Below, piece after piece: positions 1-7,676 of a stretch of 24,233 bases of DNA. The notes beneath the pieces were generated by a model. The model was given only the letters and a program-made list of their open reading frames with translations, did no database searches and was not told the DNA's origin. The position numbers were made by a program, and so were the translations under genes. The stretch comes from a virus. Position 1 is the stretch's first letter, and every line of letters starts with the position of its first letter. The stretch covers positions 1-24,233 of the IMG/VR virus record IMGVR_UViG_3300034101_000454. One strand, 5' to 3'.

Positions 1-215
1 TCAACCTGCCCGAGCGTGTACCACCGCCCCCACGGCTGCGTCAGCCAAAGCCAGAGGCCACCGGCAACGATAGCCGCCGTGATGATGGGCGAGCCTGCGA
101 ACCACGAGGCCAGACCAGCGGCAGCGCCGACAACGGGCCGAAGCCAGCCAAGACCGGAGCCGCGAACGGCGTTGATGAGTGCGAGCGCTGCCATGGATGC
201 GAATGCGATAAACAT
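1..215 (-). CDS. small membrane protein, C-terminally truncated by window edge
   Basis: An open frame begins with ATG at 215 and runs off the left edge after 71 codons without a stop. It starts one base after the TGA of the tail fibre gene, so it is probably translationally coupled to it. The visible protein has hydrophobic stretches at about residues 1-14, 28-40 and 44-58, the last ending in a Trp-rich segment (LWLWLTQPWGRW), separated by short basic turns. This suggests an integral membrane protein with two or three helices. Its place immediately after the tail fibre, where many podophages carry lysis genes, makes a holin-like role possible. No family is recognised and the C-terminus is missing, so function is only inferred. 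Confidence 0.7.
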   Translation of the reverse strand, partial: MFIAFASMAALALINAVRGSGLGWLRPVVGAAAGLASWFAGSPIITAAIVAGGLWLWLTQPWGRWYTLGQV

Positions 216-216
216 A

Positions 217-1650
217 TCAGAACCTCGCGCTTGCAACCCACTGCATTGATGCAGTCGAGTTGGCACCTAGTGCCGTGCCGCTGTTAGAAAAGCTGGCAGA
301 TTTTATTCCGCTTGTTGATAAGAGAGTGCCGGAATTAGTTAGGCCGCCGTCAACCATTTGCCCTGATGTGCCAGTTTGCGGATTATAAACAGTGTAAACT
401 GGCACAATGCGCTTTTCGGCGTAAACAATTGGCACAATCGCAATATTCAACCCGCCTGATTGGCAAGGGCCGCGTGCTGCGCCGTCAAAAGTCGCTGTGC
501 CGGGAGCAGTTCCGTATGAATAGCTCTTTTCCCAATACCGCTGACACGCCCGCAAATCGGCATCCCATGCAGGCAATTCCCATGCTGGTGCTGCACCGAT
601 GTTCAGCGGGTCCACATACAAACCAACGTCGAATAGCTCGAACGTGGCGGATGCTGTTCCCATGAAGTTGGTCTGGCCGGATGTGGTCGCGATATTGGAT
701 CCCTGCCATGAGCCGGCAGTGCCTTGCCATGTCGTGCCGGCTGAGAGTGTAATTTGCAGGGTTAACCCAATGCCGGTATCGGTCAGCCATGTTCCAGACG
801 CATCGCCGGGAATGACAATCGTGCGAACGAGGTCTGTGTTGATTTCGCCGCCTGCAATTGTAATGGTTGTTACATAGGAGCGGTTGACTGCGCTGTTTCG
901 CAGAGACACGCCGAACGTGCCGGCAAGGCTGGACCGGACACCGAACCGGATAACAATTTGCCGCGCGGATGCCGTGCCGAACCGCGCATCGGCAATCATC
1001 TGGCCTTCAATTGGTTGTTGCAAGCTGTAAATATCGCCCGCCGCAATGGTGGCATCTGCCGCTTGTGCTGTGAGCCTCAATCGAAATGGTGAGCCGCCCG
1101 GTGTTGCGCTCGCGACTTGCTGCGCCCGCAATGTTCCGCCCGGTGTCGTGCTCAAAGACGCCTGCCACTGGTCCACGGTGTAAGCCGTGCCAGTCGTCAC
1201 ATCGACAAGCGTCGTGCCACGCTCTTGGCTGATCTGCATGGCGGGGTTGATGATGCGGTTGCGGTAGGTGTCGCCGAGATAGCGGGCGTCACCAAAGGAC
1301 CGGCTCACCGCGTGGTCAGCAACCGTGGCCGCTGCGACTGAAAACACCTGAGCCGATGAACCTGCAAGCGCCGCCTTTTCGGTGTCCAGTTCAGCAATAG
1401 CCGATTGGGTGTTCGTCGCCGCGATGTTGCCAGCCGGGGTGAATGGCGTGTTCGTCGCGCTGATGCCGAGGTTGGTCCGCGCATCCGCCGCATTGGCCGC
1501 ACCAGTGCCACCAGCAGACACGGGACGGGCTGCATTGGCATCCGTCACAAGATCGTCTATCGTGGTGTTATAAGCCGCGCTCTGGATGGTGGTTCCAGAG
1601 ACAACGCTGGGGCTGCCCTTGCTATATATACCGCCGCCGTTTCGAGGCAT
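217..1650 (-). CDS. tail fibre / tail appendage protein
   Basis: A 477-residue protein is expected at the distal end of the particle for host recognition. Its N-terminus (MPRNGGGIYS, then a VSGTTIQSAAYN segment) resembles the particle-attachment region of many podophage and prophage tail fibres. The motif VSAGGTGA near residues 44-51 and the segment NRIINPAMQISQERGTT near 131-147 also recur in fibre proteins of alphaproteobacterial phages. The rest is Thr/Ser/Gly-rich and beta-prone, as expected for a receptor-binding region. The start is placed at ATG 1650 because AAAGGA lies just upstream. An in-frame TTG at 1665 would overlap that site. The gene sits immediately after an intrinsic terminator, so expression probably depends on read-through or a local promoter. 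The receptor cannot be deduced. Confidence 0.85.
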   Translation of the reverse strand: MPRNGGGIYSKGSPSVVSGTTIQSAAYNTTIDDLVTDANAARPVSAGGTGAANAADARTNLGISATNTPFTPAGNIAATNTQSAIAELDTEKAALAGSSAQVFSVAAATVADHAVSRSFGDARYLGDTYRNRIINPAMQISQERGTTLVDVTTGTAYTVDQWQASLSTTPGGTLRAQQVASATPGGSPFRLRLTAQAADATIAAGDIYSLQQPIEGQMIADARFGTASARQIVIRFGVRSSLAGTFGVSLRNSAVNRSYVTTITIAGGEINTDLVRTIVIPGDASGTWLTDTGIGLTLQITLSAGTTWQGTAGSWQGSNIATTSGQTNFMGTASATFELFDVGLYVDPLNIGAAPAWELPAWDADLRACQRYWEKSYSYGTAPGTATFDGAARGPCQSGGLNIAIVPIVYAEKRIVPVYTVYNPQTGTSGQMVDGGLTNSGTLLSTSGIKSASFSNSGTALGANSTASMQWVASARF

Positions 1651-1667
1651 GGGGTGTCCTTTCAACG

Positions 1668-1691
1668 AAAAAACCCGCCGGTTAGGGCGGG
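1668..1691 (-). terminator. intrinsic terminator upstream of the tail fibre gene
   Basis: Read on the minus strand, a perfect 6-bp stem (CCCGCC / GGCGGG) with a six-base loop CTAACC is followed directly by TTTTTT. This is a textbook rho-independent terminator. It lies about 160 bases beyond the stop of the ejection-type gene and its T-run ends about 18 bases before the tail fibre ATG. Transcripts from the structural operon should mostly end here. On the plus strand there is no T-run, so it is directional. Confidence 0.85.
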
Positions 1692-1703
1692 CTGTGAGGT
1701 CTG

Positions 1704-1964
1704 ATGTTTAAGAACATGTCTGGGCCGCAACTTGGCGCGACGTTTGCCATCGCGGTTGCGTTAGTGATCGGCGGCAAGGAAAGCCTGCCGCCGTTCTATT
1801 TTGGGGATGCCGTGGCTATGGTTTTAGTCGGGGCTTTGGCTTGGTGGCTGTTGTCAGTTCGCGGAAACAAGTCCACCGGACATGATGAGCCTCATCAGTC
1901 GGTCTTTTTCCGATTGGGCAAGGCGTTGAACGGCATTAGGCGGAGCCTGCGTCGCAGCGCGTGA
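1704..1964 (+). CDS. small two-helix membrane protein, holin-like candidate (plus strand)
   Basis: This 86-residue protein is one of two plus-strand genes I accept. GTGAGGT sits 4-5 bases before the ATG as a plausible ribosome binding site, and the opposite strand between 1692 and 1853 has frequent stops. Residues about 11-24 (LGATFAIAVALVIGG) and 34-53 (DAVAMVLVGALAWWLLSV) are hydrophobic and joined by a short polar loop; a charged tail follows. That layout fits a small two-helix holin or an envelope accessory protein, but no specific family is recognised. Its last 111 bases overlap the 3' end of the converging ejection-type gene, so the basic C-terminus could be partly fortuitous. No convincing plus-strand promoter is visible. 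Confidence 0.6.
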   Translation: MFKNMSGPQLGATFAIAVALVIGGKESLPPFYFGDAVAMVLVGALAWWLLSVRGNKSTGHDEPHQSVFFRLGKALNGIRRSLRRSA

Positions 1965-3320
1965 ACCGCCTGCACGGATAATGCGGGACAGTTCATCAAC
2001 CGAAGTGCGCGTCCCGCGATCAGCAGCCCATTTCGCCGCGCCCCCGGCAACTGCCAGCGGGACGGTCATACCTCCAGAAGCGCCCGCCGCGCCGGCTTGT
2101 AGCGCCAGCATCAGGCCATTGCCTTGCGGCGAAAGTTTGCCAGCAAGTCGAAGCGCATTCTGACCAGTCGTCCCCTCAATAACTTGTTGCATTGCGGCCT
2201 TTTCGTCAGCCGTAAAACCTCGCCCGCGTTCAAGCATCTTGCGAATGTTCTGGCGTGTAGCGTTGTCAGCATTGCCGCCAGAACCTGTTGATGCCGCACG
2301 ATTGGCCGCTGATTTGACGGCATATTCAACTTGTTCAGCCTTGGCAGATCGCGCAGCAAGGTCGCGGGCATCCTTGATAATCTTTCCCGCAGTTGTTGCA
2401 TCGCCGGTCAGAACATCAGCTGCGCGCGGGTTGGTCGTCATATCGTCAATGGCACGAACGATACTTGAAACGGCAGCATTATTTGATTTGTTGCCGGGGA
2501 TGTATCCGTTATTTGCAACCTTGCGCAGCGTGTCCAGCCCGGTGAACGTGACGTTCTGGCCATCAAGATCCAGCAGACGCCTCACAACAGGCGCGGCTCC
2601 AGGTTGCAATGCAGGATCGTATCCAATCTTTGTTAACGATGAAACTATATCACCTTTAACGCGGTTGACGGCATTCGGTGTGAAGATGACGCCAGCATTA
2701 TCAGCAGCCTGATACGCGGCATTTTTTGCGGCGTTTAGCTCGTCAATCGTTGGGACTTTAGGCTGTTTATTAAATGCGCCGGCAACTTTGCCAATGCCTT
2801 TGGAAATTGCTTCACCCGCAAGAGACCCAACGCCACCGGCAGCGCCGCCGATAAGTGCGCCCATCCCAACGTCATTGCCTTTGATGCCAGCTTCCGCAGC
2901 GCCCAGACCAGCGCCGACACCTGCAAGGCCAGCCGTGCGCAAAGCAAGATTAGCATTCGCCGCAATCGAGGGAGCGGCATACCTTGCAGCCGCACCACCC
3001 AAGCCAACGGCAGCGCCAGCCGGAAGCATTGCGCCGCCAATTTCCGCAACTGTGCCAGCCCATCCGGCGCGGTCTGATGCCTCTTTGGTCTTTGCTTCCT
3101 CAGCCTTCTGCCCGCTGCCAGACATATAACCCGCAAACCGATCAGCGCCGCCAAGAGTGACAGCATTCGCAGCAAGCCGCACGATGTCATCAGCCGCGCC
3201 GCCAAGCTTGGCATACCATGGCGCATCTGGTGCCGGCTGTTGTGGTTGTTGCGGGATCAGGTCATCAAACGACAGATTGGGGTTGCCGGTCTGCTTTGGG
3301 ATCAGGTCTGAAAAGTCCAT
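1854..3320 (-). CDS. internal virion / DNA ejection-type protein (488 aa)
   Basis: This large protein is rich in Gly and Ala, with long weakly hydrophobic stretches around residues 85-190 and 405-435. Such a composition is typical of podophage internal proteins that leave the head and cross the host envelope during DNA ejection. The N-terminus carries two copies of a short motif (FSDLIPKQ at 3-10 and FDDLIPQQ at 18-25). The start is ATG 3320, preceded by a strong AGGAGG and overlapping the TGA of the transglycosylase gene as TGATG; the TTG at 3323 is less likely. Position directly after the transglycosylase gene supports an ejection-apparatus role. Sequence alone does not give its T7 or P22 equivalent. 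Confidence 0.7.
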   Translation of the reverse strand: MDFSDLIPKQTGNPNLSFDDLIPQQPQQPAPDAPWYAKLGGAADDIVRLAANAVTLGGADRFAGYMSGSGQKAEEAKTKEASDRAGWAGTVAEIGGAMLPAGAAVGLGGAAARYAAPSIAANANLALRTAGLAGVGAGLGAAEAGIKGNDVGMGALIGGAAGGVGSLAGEAISKGIGKVAGAFNKQPKVPTIDELNAAKNAAYQAADNAGVIFTPNAVNRVKGDIVSSLTKIGYDPALQPGAAPVVRRLLDLDGQNVTFTGLDTLRKVANNGYIPGNKSNNAAVSSIVRAIDDMTTNPRAADVLTGDATTAGKIIKDARDLAARSAKAEQVEYAVKSAANRAASTGSGGNADNATRQNIRKMLERGRGFTADEKAAMQQVIEGTTGQNALRLAGKLSPQGNGLMLALQAGAAGASGGMTVPLAVAGGAAKWAADRGTRTSVDELSRIIRAGGSRAATQAPPNAVQRLAQSEKDRLMRLIMSGGLVSAN

Positions 3321-6043
3321 CAAAGACCTCCTGGATCAATGCCGGCTTGGCGCAGTCGGTCAATAACGGCTTGGCGAGGTGCGCCATCGGCAATGGCTTT
3401 GCGCGCATTCTGTAGGGCGGCTGATGCCTGTCCAGCCTGCGGCGACGGTTGCCCGCCGCCCTGCTCTGCCTTCGCCGCCGCCCTAGCGCGTCCGGTCGCA
3501 ACGATGTCCCGAAGTTCTTTCAACGCCTCTCGGAAATCCTTTTCGGACTGCCGAGCGTTAAGGCGCGCGATAGCCTGCGTTGCCTTCTGGCCTTCAATCT
3601 CAGTAATAGCGCCACCGCCCTTGAGGCTTTCAAAGGCTTGCAAGAACGCTCTGCCCTGCAACTGCTCAATGCGCTGACCGGTGCCGAAAGTCGGGGTGCC
3701 GGGAACGTTGCGGGTTACGATACCCGGTGCACCCGTTGCCCAGCCAAGGTTTTTGTCATTCAAAACGCCATCAATCGCCGCAAGGGTCTGGTCAGCCGTT
3801 GCAAGTGCGGCAGGTGCGTTGGTAACGCCCTCACCCTGATCCTTGCCGATGACCTTGGCACGTTCTGCGCCTGCGACATCCTTGGGCTGGCGTCCGACAA
3901 CAGCGCCGGTTCGCTTGTCCATAAAGACGAACTCGGTTCCTGTATCCACCTTATCAACGCCAGTCGCAATCTTGACGTCTTTTGGCAATTGCGGCTGAAC
4001 AACCGTCCCATCATCGCCAAGTTGAAGCACTACCGTATTGCCTTGTGCGTCGGTCCCATACACCGGCTGCAATGAACGCTTTGCCTGCCCGAACTTGCGG
4101 TCAAAGTTGGCTTTTGCAGCCGCCGCCACGGCAGGCGCAACACCACCCAGTCGCCGATCAATTTTGAGCGCATCAGCGGTATCATTGTTCTGTGCCTGCG
4201 TCCGCACCCGGTCTGCTTCCGCCTGCGCCCTTGCACGTTCCGTCTGGATTTCCGCCATGGCTAGCTGACGGACTTCAGGGCGAACCATGGGGTTGCCTGC
4301 AATTGATGCAAGTTCGGCAATCCGGTTGCTGGCCTGTGCCGGGGCCTGTGCAGCGCCGCCCGCCATTGTATCGCCCTGCGATACGCCTTGAACAGAACCG
4401 CCGCCAGCGGGCATCTGTGGGGCTTGTGTGGGCTGTTGAACGAATGGGTTATAGCCCTGCGGAGCACCCATTGCCGTGCGCGGATCTGGCCTGCCTTCAC
4501 GGCGTGCAAATTCGCTTTCGATGAACTGCATCGCACTGCCGCCGCTGTTCTCGCCGCCCATGTCAACCGGCAAAGGTGCGCGCATGGCTGGTGGCACGAA
4601 TGGGGATTGTGGAGGCCGGTTGTTCGCGGCTGGCAGTGCCACCGTGTCGCGTGCAGGGATAACGAAAGACGCTTGTTCGGCACCTGGAGCTAGCTTGTCG
4701 GGGTCACCCGCCCATGATGGCGCAAGGCCCTGCCCTGCAAAAGCCGGTGCGCGTTGTGGAAGGCCGGCTGTCACCTGATCGAAGGTTGCGCGATCCATTT
4801 GAGGCGGCATCGGGACTGGGGCTTGTGCGATGGCGTCCTCTGGCTGGACCATATCGCGAGGCACAAACGGGTTAAGCCCGCCGCCCATAAGGTCAGGCGA
4901 GAACATGCTATTGAACTGGCCGGGTTCATTGCCGGCGTAGGGCAGGCCCTGTTCCGCCGCCATTTGCGCTTCCATGATGCGCGTCTGTTCTTCGTTGTCG
5001 GCGATGCCCTGCCCCATTGCGCCCGAAGGCTGACCGGCAGGCATCACCAAGCTTGACAGATCAAAGCCCGGTGGAAGTGCCGGCATTGGGCCGCGCTGCA
5101 TCAAATCACCAGATGGCACATCGTTAAGCTGGCCACGATAGACAGCGGGTTCGGCCATCAGACCAGACCCGCCAGCCTGCAATTCGCCAGCGCCGTCCTG
5201 CATCTGCGCATCGTTGGACTGTGGGCCGGCTGATGCTGTTTGAAGCGGCATCGGTGTAGCGCCGGGGCCGGGACGCACAACCGGCGTGCCGAATTTGTTA
5301 ATCCACTGGTTCGCGAATGCGCCAGCCGTCATGCCTGCCCCTCGATTAAGGCGAGCTGCGGCATTGCCGACAACCGATGATGCAAGCGCGTCGGGGTTCG
5401 CCAGAAGCTTTGCCGCACCGCCCGCGCCCTGCTGATGCGCAAGATAAAGCTCGCCAGCACTCGGCTCACGGCCAAGGCGACGCGCAAGGAAATCACGGTT
5501 ATCTGCCGCCAAGCGTGCCGCCGCCGCCGTTGCCTCTACGGGGTCGAACCTGTTTCGCAAGCCATATTGCCGTGCTGTGCTATCGATAAACTGGAATATT
5601 CCGCCCGCCGACGAATTGGGGTTTTTGGCGCTCGGGTTAAAATTGCTTTCAATCTGGGCTGCCCGCGCAAGATAGCCTTGCGGCAAGCTATGCTTGGCTT
5701 CATTCTCTGCGAACAATTGCGCAAACTGTTCCGGCGCGGCGACAACCCGCGTTGCGCCCGATCCCGTCGCGACCGGATTTCCAGCCGATGCCATGGGCGA
5801 GCCGAAGCCGCTGTAGATGCCCCGCATGGCTTCAGCCGAGGAAGCGTTGCTGGCTTGTTCGGCGGCATCAGCACGCGAGCCTAGCACCGCAGCCTGTAAA
5901 CCTCGCCCGATGGCGTGCAAGCCTTCGCCGACATCGCGGGGAGCGCGCCCACCGCTCAACAGTTGGGCAATCATCGCACGCTTGCGCTTGATGCTCTCCG
6001 GCGAGGCGTCGGCTTTTTGGCCGTCAAAGAAACCGATGGCCAT
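3320..6043 (-). CDS. virion-associated lytic transglycosylase / internal ejection protein (907 aa)
   Basis: An SLT-type lytic transglycosylase domain lies at about residues 105-215. It has the catalytic Glu132 in AAQIESNFNP, the following SSAGGIFQF motif at about 144-152, and LYLAHQQGAGGA near 199-210 in place of the usual AYNAG-type motif. Such domains cleave peptidoglycan to let the ejection machinery through the cell wall. Next come a long Pro/Gln/Ala-rich, low-complexity region (about 260-570), a helical charged segment (about 575-645) and a C-terminal helical domain containing FLQAFESLKGGGAITEIEGQ. That segment recurs in large internal virion proteins. The ATG overlaps the TAA of the upstream gene (TAATG). 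The size suits a combined murein hydrolase and ejection-tube component. Confidence 0.85.
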   Translation of the reverse strand: MAIGFFDGQKADASPESIKRKRAMIAQLLSGGRAPRDVGEGLHAIGRGLQAAVLGSRADAAEQASNASSAEAMRGIYSGFGSPMASAGNPVATGSGATRVVAAPEQFAQLFAENEAKHSLPQGYLARAAQIESNFNPSAKNPNSSAGGIFQFIDSTARQYGLRNRFDPVEATAAAARLAADNRDFLARRLGREPSAGELYLAHQQGAGGAAKLLANPDALASSVVGNAAARLNRGAGMTAGAFANQWINKFGTPVVRPGPGATPMPLQTASAGPQSNDAQMQDGAGELQAGGSGLMAEPAVYRGQLNDVPSGDLMQRGPMPALPPGFDLSSLVMPAGQPSGAMGQGIADNEEQTRIMEAQMAAEQGLPYAGNEPGQFNSMFSPDLMGGGLNPFVPRDMVQPEDAIAQAPVPMPPQMDRATFDQVTAGLPQRAPAFAGQGLAPSWAGDPDKLAPGAEQASFVIPARDTVALPAANNRPPQSPFVPPAMRAPLPVDMGGENSGGSAMQFIESEFARREGRPDPRTAMGAPQGYNPFVQQPTQAPQMPAGGGSVQGVSQGDTMAGGAAQAPAQASNRIAELASIAGNPMVRPEVRQLAMAEIQTERARAQAEADRVRTQAQNNDTADALKIDRRLGGVAPAVAAAAKANFDRKFGQAKRSLQPVYGTDAQGNTVVLQLGDDGTVVQPQLPKDVKIATGVDKVDTGTEFVFMDKRTGAVVGRQPKDVAGAERAKVIGKDQGEGVTNAPAALATADQTLAAIDGVLNDKNLGWATGAPGIVTRNVPGTPTFGTGQRIEQLQGRAFLQAFESLKGGGAITEIEGQKATQAIARLNARQSEKDFREALKELRDIVATGRARAAAKAEQGGGQPSPQAGQASAALQNARKAIADGAPRQAVIDRLRQAGIDPGGL

Positions 6044-7221
6044 TAGCGTGCCCCCTTCTTGCCGGCGTTGAACAGTGCGCCGTAGTTGACCTTGAGATAG
6101 CCGCTCTCGGGGTCCTTCTTGACTGCATCAGGGCGCTTTTTGCGCACTTCCTGCGCCATGACGCCGATTTGCTTTTCGCCGCTGTCTTTCATCGTATATT
6201 CGTAAAGCTTGTGGCCCTTGAGCGTGCCGACCGGCTCGATGTCCTCTTTCAGCCGCTCGTCCGAAAACCGGAACAGGCTCAAGGCCGAGCCACCAAGGCC
6301 CATCAGCCCGCCCATCATGCGCTGATTTTGCTGCTCTTCAGCCTGCCAGCGCTGGAACTGCTGCGCATCGTAGTTGTTGATGATGCCGGCGTTGTCAGTC
6401 GTTGGAATGCGCGACGAATTGAATGCTTGAAACTGCGGCATTGCCACCTGCGTGCCGCTTGCAAGCGCCATCGCCTTGTTGATGGGCTGGTTGTCCAGCG
6501 CGAACGCTTCCTGCATGGTCTGCGCCCTGCCTGACAGGCCGGCGTTGTATTGGTCCATCATGGCGCTGTTGCCAAAGCCTGCCGACTGACGGGCCAGATC
6601 CGCAAGGCGGGACTGTTCCTGACCCGAAGCCAGGATAGCAGCCATTCGAGCATCATTCGACTGCTGCCCGAAGTTACTCATTGCCCGGTCATAGCCAGAC
6701 GAGCCGAGCTTGATGCCTTGATTTGAAAGCTGCGTCTCAAGGGCTGCCCGGTCCTGCTGAAGCTTCGGGTTGATGCGCGAAAACAAGGCATCTTCCGTGC
6801 GCTGCCGGTCGGCTGTGAACTCGGTGTCATAGCTGGTGCGAAGCTGGCCCAACTCGGGACGCGGGCCGAGGTCTGCCGCTGTCAATTGCTTCTGCATGTT
6901 GCCGATCAGGTCGCGGCTTGTGTTCGCGCCGAGCGTGGCAAGGTTCAGGTTCGCTTGATTGTTCTGCGCAAGGGTCTGCTGCCTGACGGGTGACAGGCTT
7001 TCCGTTCGCGTGAACGTCGGGATGTCATAGGACTGGCCGGTGTATGGGTCCGTGAACTGGTAAGTTCCGGTCTGGTTCGTCATCTGGGTCGAACCATCCG
7101 CGCCGATCAGGTTGGCATTGCTCATAAAATTGTTGGCAATGGCGGTGCTGATATTCGCGCCGGTCTGGGCCGCCGATGTCTCCTTGGGAGGTGTCGGAGG
7201 CGGAGGGGATGAACCACCCAT
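6043..7221 (-). CDS. virion structural protein with C-terminal S74-type intramolecular chaperone motif
   Basis: The first 20 residues are Pro-rich (GGSSPPPPTPPKE). The middle, about 80-300, is Gln/Asn/Ala-rich and helical, like podophage internal or connector-associated proteins. The last 73 residues begin with SDERLKEDIEPVGTLKGHKL, the signature of the Peptidase_S74 intramolecular chaperone. Ser320 and Lys325 have the spacing of the catalytic Ser-Lys dyad known from endosialidase chaperones. If active, the protein would cleave itself just before Ser320. The domain is shorter than the usual fibre-type version. ATG 7221 has GGAG upstream, and the stop overlaps the transglycosylase start. Its exact place in the particle is unknown. 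Confidence 0.75.
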   Translation of the reverse strand: MGGSSPPPPTPPKETSAAQTGANISTAIANNFMSNANLIGADGSTQMTNQTGTYQFTDPYTGQSYDIPTFTRTESLSPVRQQTLAQNNQANLNLATLGANTSRDLIGNMQKQLTAADLGPRPELGQLRTSYDTEFTADRQRTEDALFSRINPKLQQDRAALETQLSNQGIKLGSSGYDRAMSNFGQQSNDARMAAILASGQEQSRLADLARQSAGFGNSAMMDQYNAGLSGRAQTMQEAFALDNQPINKAMALASGTQVAMPQFQAFNSSRIPTTDNAGIINNYDAQQFQRWQAEEQQNQRMMGGLMGLGGSALSLFRFSDERLKEDIEPVGTLKGHKLYEYTMKDSGEKQIGVMAQEVRKKRPDAVKKDPESGYLKVNYGALFNAGKKGAR

Positions 7222-7223
7222 GG

Positions 7224-7676
7224 TTAGCTTCTCCTGATAAATCTGGATGCGTCGCGCTGCTCAACCGTCAGCGTCATGAATGAACCGGCCTTGCCCTTGC
7301 CCCGTAGGTTCGGGATCAGGATTTGGTCAAAGCCAAGTGACTTGATGATGCGAATAACGCGGGTATCTTCGGGGTCGTTCTGAGTGACCAGAAGCTGACA
7401 CCCCAACTCGTCGAATGCGTATCGGGCAATCTCACGGATAACCATTCGCGAAAGCCAGCTTTCGTCACCGCTTGCCGCTGAAAATTCGATAGTTCCATGT
7501 CGCGGGTTCCAGTCGTGGAACGCCACCGCGCCTTTAAGCTTCTGGCCCTTGAACACACCGAAACACAGGTTCGGCGTTTTAAGCTGTCGCTCGTCGCCGT
7601 AAATCTGGTCGGACAGCCAGCCGGCCAAAGCGTGATTGAACTCGCTTTCCGCGCCCTGCGCCCAGACGATTTGCAT
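7224..7676 (-). CDS. GNAT-family N-acetyltransferase-like protein
   Basis: This 150-residue protein has the length and order of a GNAT acetyltransferase. It shows a central beta segment (LKGAVAFHDWN), a helix after the cofactor-loop region (SWLSRMVIREIARYAFDELG), then LLVTQNDPEDTRVIRIIKSLGF, the usual final strand, helix and aromatic ending. The canonical Q/RxxGxG/A pyrophosphate loop is not clear; SGDESWLSR stands in its place, so cofactor binding is uncertain. It starts at a TGATG overlap with the nozzle gene and ends two bases before the next ATG, so it is made with structural proteins. GNAT genes are known within late operons of some podophages. The substrate is unknown; a virion protein is a reasonable guess. 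Confidence 0.75.
   Translation of the reverse strand: MQIVWAQGAESEFNHALAGWLSDQIYGDERQLKTPNLCFGVFKGQKLKGAVAFHDWNPRHGTIEFSAASGDESWLSRMVIREIARYAFDELGCQLLVTQNDPEDTRVIRIIKSLGFDQILIPNLRGKGKAGSFMTLTVEQRDASRFIRRS

Noticed and set aside
1598-1630. Promoter for the plus-strand membrane gene at the TATATATA tract
   Set aside because: The tract could be a -10 box, but no acceptable -35 box lies at correct spacing and the sequence is inside the tail fibre coding region.
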